Shown piece by piece: positions 59,901 to 64,000 of a DNA stretch of 64,000 nt (the first letter of the stretch is position 1; each line of letters starts with the position of its first letter). The stretch comes from Phoronis australis (taxonomy: Eukaryota > Phoronida > Phoronidae). The stretch spans positions 246,229 to 310,228 of the forward strand of contig NMRA01000158.1 of assembly GCA_002633005.1 (NCBI GenBank), in the 5' to 3' direction. A model generated the notes under the pieces. That model was not told where the DNA came from, did not search any database, and saw only the letters and a program-made list of their open reading frames with translations. A program made the translations under genes and the position numbers.

Positions 59901-62900
59901 TGTGTAGACAAAACAGCTAGAAATGTTCTTCAGTTTTGTACATGAATGTCAAATGCAGGTAACTAATTGTATCGTAGGGTAAAATCGTTACATATTATAA
60001 TGCAGTGATAATTTTTATTAATAAACGATTTAAAAGTCGGCGATTGGAATTGTACTTTGACGACGTAGTCATGTCCTGGTATCATTTGATTCAAAAAAAT
60101 TGTTAGCAAAGTGAAATGTTAGCAACAGAACCCCGTGTTCTCAAACTTCCACGGGAGTCTTGGCTTCAAAGTGAGAACAATACACGCCATCACATTCAAA
60201 TGTCACGATCTAAGCGCAGTTATGTAATTGGCTTTTACACGCTAACTTATTTTCACGACCAACTGATGATAAATTGATGCCCTGCCCCCCTGAGTAGCTT
60301 CCCAATTTCTTTAGTCCATTTCAACAATAACCAAACACTTCACCAGGTGTACCCCACCTTTTACATTCTCCACATCTACCGTATATTTATTTAGTCCAAT
60401 GCATTTTCTTCTTATGTGCCTACATACATGTATGTGTGGTTGCATGTCGACTCTGGTTGTCTCGAGTATACTGCTACATGTGTCTGTGATCAAGGGTGCG
60501 TTTGGTTGAGATCATGCTGCTTCACTTACAATGCATGGAAATTTCTCGCGAAGTCTTGCATGATCTCAAATGATCTCATCAGAAACTTGCTGTACTGAAC
60601 GCAGCCCTCTGCTGTGCTACCATAAAATGTTCGTGTAAGGGCTCTAATTTACGATTTTCTACCTTGACACTTGCTAAATTCCTATGCGGATCTGGAAATT
60701 CTACACAGTGCTTGTTCGGTCTTGACTAGTCAACATTGCAAGTTTTAAACTGGAATAAACCAACGCCACGATGAATGTTCTCATAGAAGCCAGCAGTGAA
60801 CTCTGTTCAATCCATGGAATTGTCATGTGTGATAAGTAACGTTCTAAGAATGTGACAGAAAGTTCCATCCCAAATCATGAACCAAACGATGGTTTTCAAA
60901 ACATAGCACTGCATGGGCTCTAAGTATTTGACAAGGTAGTCCGGTTCTTTCATTGATGTGCTAAAATGATAAGCACCCCATCTGGTGGTCCTGTTTATGA
61001 TGTATCGGTATGGGTGAATATTATGTTCATTTCACTCACGACATTTACGAATCGGCTGAAAAATAAACAATGCAAGTATTTATTCTATATATTCTGAACC
61101 AATGATAGGCTAATGTCACAAGTGCTGGGCTCAGTTCTCTAGACCCACGAATCTCACAAATGAAGCTTGTGAGATCGCACGCTTCGCTAGTAACACATGG
61201 CCATATCTGGTGCATTTTTGCAAGCTTCTTGTGTCTACAGAGCACACAACAAGTTGTGGTTACCTGCTTGACTTCTATATGTATGGACTGTTGTAATAAT
61301 ATCTTTTGCAATTCTTGTACTACGTTTCACCAAATGTACCGAGTCGTTTGCATGAGCCGCCGATGATAAGGTAAGGCGTGTCTGTCTGTCAGCATGCTGT
61401 CTCTTTTCTTGTGTCTGAAAATCTTTCATATTTCTAAACTAAAATGTGTGGTTATATCAAGAGCCTCCATAAATTTGTCATCTGAAGTGAGAAAGATGCA
61501 GACATGTAGTCATTTTGCTAGCTTGTGGGTGTTCCATACTGGAGTGTTAAGTGTTCATGGAGCATAGGACCTGTTACAATACAACCTGTTGGTATTCACT
61601 CTCGGATGTTTTTTGGCAATGGAGTCTGGTATTGAGGAATCCTTTATAAAGTGCTGTAGGCACTTTTAGACAGTTTTCACAGCTTGGCACAAATGAAACG
61701 TAAAGGTTGTATTGCCAAGATTTTACAATACAGGTATTTTTTAACTTTTCATTTAGATGTGGTTCTATTTATCATTTTCCTCTCCGAACTTTGTTTTAAC
61801 TATTTAGTTCTTAGCAAGTTAAAGTTTGTGTCAACATTAGTTGACAATTGAAAGCGGTTTCTGTATTTTTAGAAGTTACATCTTATAAGCATGTTATGAC
61901 TTGAAAATGTGAATTTTTTAGTATGAATTTAGAAGGTCTTGCGGTTGTGATTTGGGAGACAATTGTTATTTTGCTCTAATTTTGTGAAGGCACATACAGT
62001 ATTATTACACTTGCTAACCCAATTGCTTATTAGAAGTGTCCATGACCACAGAGGATCTGCAAACCACACCAGACTCTCAAAAATGAATGAAGTTGATTTG
62101 AATTCAGACGCCAGCACAAAGGTTTCAGTGGGATTAACGGTCTTGTCCCTGACTATATTTTGCACCTCCAGTAGTTAATTTTCTGCACTTGTTTGATGAA
62201 CACCGTCACAATTTGTTTTATGGTGTGGTGCTGCACCACCCACTAACAGTCCCTCAACACTAAATGAACAGTCTTCGCAGCTTTAAGCTAAGTAGTCAGT
62301 CATTTTTATTCTACACAGAGTCAGGTAATTGTGTTCTCTGACTGGCTACTCTCCTCTGTTAGACCAGCAAACTTGTCAGCTCCTAAGGAACATAATGTGA
62401 GACCATGTACGGATATTATGATTAAACAAGTAATAAGAACTTATTTTTAGCAGAGCATTCGTGTTCATGGGCACACGATATGCTCTGAAGTGGTTACTGC
62501 AAAGCCAATAAAGTGGATTAGACAATGCAAATAGATTCTTCTAATTTTGGTTTATTACAACGTCCAAGTAACTTTTTTATGTAATTGATCTGCAATTAAA
62601 TTTACTTCTATGAAAATACATAGATGATGAATAAAATGCTGTTTGGTAACTTTAAAGTGTAGGTTTACCGCTATTCAAACCTGGCATACTCGTTGAAAAC
62701 TGAAAATGTGTGTACTTTATATACAAATGTGCTTCTAGCTGCCTTTCCGTGGTACTTATAAACTAAACATTGAAGTTGAGAAAAAAGCTGATTAATTCTT
62801 ACAAAACCGTCCCTAACTTTCTTTGTAAGGTAGTTTTTTTGCTTGTCATTTAAACAGCATTAAACCCTGCTTTCTTTAAAAAAGCTTTTGGTTTGGTCCA

Positions 62901-63395
62901 CTTATCGCCTAAAAAATTTACATCTTGTTTCTGGACACACTTGCAGTAATCTGTGGCTTGGAAAGACGTGATGCTGCAAAATTTATTATTTATTGGCTCT
63001 GTCCGAAGAAGTAACAGTTTCATAACTAAGTGTCCATTATTGGAAGAGTAATTCCCTAATTGTCTTATCGACTCTACTTTTACACAATGCTCTGAATGAT
63101 GTGTAACAGGTAAAATTATTTAAATTTATATTTTGGAACTGAAAAGGCTTGAGGGAAACATTCCATGTGCTTGAGCAGCACGGTTTCCAACTTGTATCTG
63201 GGAGGTAGTAGGATAGAAACATCTCTGTAGTCTTTACTGACATTCATATAACATTCTAGCATGTTCTAACTTCTTAACACTCTGCCTGTAGTCTAGTCAA
63301 CCCACCAGTCTTCTCTAGACACTCTCTTCTTGGGCATGTCTCTGTGTCGCATGGCCATACCAAGTAGTAACCCTGCTGTTGCTTGTCCCTTTCAG
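56933..63395. other. 3' UTR of form C2 and long intron before exon C3
   Basis: Several AATAAA motifs occur (58674, 60020, 60754, 61062, 62507). I see no further exon: frames such as 59056-59292 and 61963-62178 lack good acceptors or family resemblance. No repeat arrays were noticed. Confidence 0.45.
58674..58679 (+). promoter_or_regulatory. Candidate polyadenylation signal for form C2
   Basis: First AATAAA I find after the C2 stop codon, about 1.7 kb downstream. AATAAA is frequent by chance in AT-rich DNA, so this is weak. Confidence 0.25.
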
Positions 63396-63674
63396 ATGAC
63401 CGCTGTGAATGCTATAAAGGCAAACGGCACAGCTTCTGCAACTCACTCCCTTTCTCACCTTACCAGTTTACAGAAACGCGCGTCGCGGGACAAAGTAGCA
63501 CGTTTGTATCACCGGCGCGCCACGCTGGCATCTCGACAACTGAAGTCGAGCTCGTCAGATCTGGCGGGTGAAGAAGCTTCTGACACCAATTTGTCAGCGA
63601 AGAGTGGCTTGATTCCTATTGCCGAGGAGCCTAAAATTGAACAGCGCTCGCTGCCACAAGATATCTTCAAATAG
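63396..63674 (+). CDS. ATP2B: PMCA alternative last exon C3: 92-residue divergent tail
   Basis: Acceptor CCTTTCAG, phase 0. Reads MTAVNAIKANGTASATHSLS, then TSLQKRASRDKVARLYHRRA and a Ser-rich, acidic end, stopping at TAG 63672-63674 after LPQDIFK. The start aligns with IRVVNAFRMG of C2 (VNA shared), so it is a third choice for the second half of the calmodulin-binding domain, but the Arg at position 2 and the aromatic Phe are replaced (Thr, Ile). KRAS and RRAT fit basophilic (PKA-type) kinase sites. There is no PDZ ligand. It gives 1,203 residues. An unrelated downstream exon is possible but less likely given phase and similarity. Confidence 0.72.
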   Translation: MTAVNAIKANGTASATHSLSHLTSLQKRASRDKVARLYHRRATLASRQLKSSSSDLAGEEASDTNLSAKSGLIPIAEEPKIEQRSLPQDIFK

Positions 63675-64000
63675 TTCAGTAGACTGTCCATGAACCAGTA
63701 GTCAGGCTGGTCTGTAAAACGTTGTAGTGTTGTGTATGTTGATAGAGGCAGCTAGTAGTTGGTAGCAGGGTTTAGTTTTTGTAGTCTTGCATGGATTGAA
63801 AAACAATTTCTCTTCAGATTTTGGTAACAAGAGTTGCGTGTAGACCATTTCCACAAAGTGGCAGTTAGATGGCAGTGGGCTAGCTAGCATTTTACAGAAT
63901 TCAGAAACGTTCTTTTAATGCACAATCGGTGAAAAACAAAACAGACACAAAATATAACAAGCCTCTTTATAAAATGTCTCGCCGTTGTCATTGCTCAAAT
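63675..64000. other. Probable 3' UTR of form C3
   Basis: Sequence after the C3 stop to the window edge; no AATAAA is present, so the transcript end probably lies beyond the window. Confidence 0.4.

Noticed and set aside
61160-61366. Possible extra alternative tail exon near a CTACAG acceptor at about 61240
   Set aside because: The translation does not resemble the start of the other site-C exons and is Cys-rich by chance.

Overview
The window is animal nuclear DNA. Coding sequence is broken into short exons with GT/AG borders, repeats and microsatellites are abundant, and there are no bacterial-style operons. The only gene I can support is a plus-strand plasma-membrane calcium-transporting P-type ATPase (PMCA, ATP2B family). 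Its first coding exon starts at 31734 and its last alternative 3' exon ends at 63674. Seventeen constitutive coding exons join in frame to give 1,111 residues, followed by one of three alternative C-terminal exons (predicted totals 1,244, 1,168 or 1,203 residues). The species cannot be named. Intron sizes, AT-rich sequence and visible differences between overlapping copies suggest a highly heterozygous invertebrate, probably marine; this is inference.

Layout: 1-31,700 has no recognisable protein-coding gene. It holds a contig-end overlap marked by a single N at 1997, a TIR element at 866-1378, a long foldback hairpin at 6961-7402, two nested copies of a TA-flanked TIR transposon family at 9051-13231, a 30-bp minisatellite at 19966-20166, two blocks of a degenerate dispersed repeat (21270-23330 and 30040-30830) and an AAT microsatellite. 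It may also hold the promoter and non-coding 5' exon(s) of the PMCA gene, since the first coding exon appears to be preceded by a splice acceptor.

31,734-53,338 encodes the calcium pump: cytosolic N-terminus, TM1-2, actuator domain, phospholipid-sensitive linker with splice site A, TM3-4, the P and N domains with the phosphorylated Asp, TM5-10, and the start of the calmodulin-binding segment. Two in-frame microexons (18 and 30 nt) lie exactly where vertebrate PMCAs have splice site A. A 108-nt exon (TM10) is present twice around a single N at 52402; this looks like an assembly overlap rather than biology.

55,468-63,674 holds three alternative terminal exons joining at the vertebrate splice site C, inside the calmodulin-binding domain. 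Two end in class I PDZ-ligand sequences (ETSI and ETRL); the third has a divergent calmodulin-binding half and no PDZ ligand. The pump would export Ca2+ from the cytosol, and the alternative exons would tune its lipid and calmodulin regulation and membrane anchoring. Introns also carry a TTAA-flanked MITE, a hAT-like MITE with a target-site duplication, and several minisatellites.
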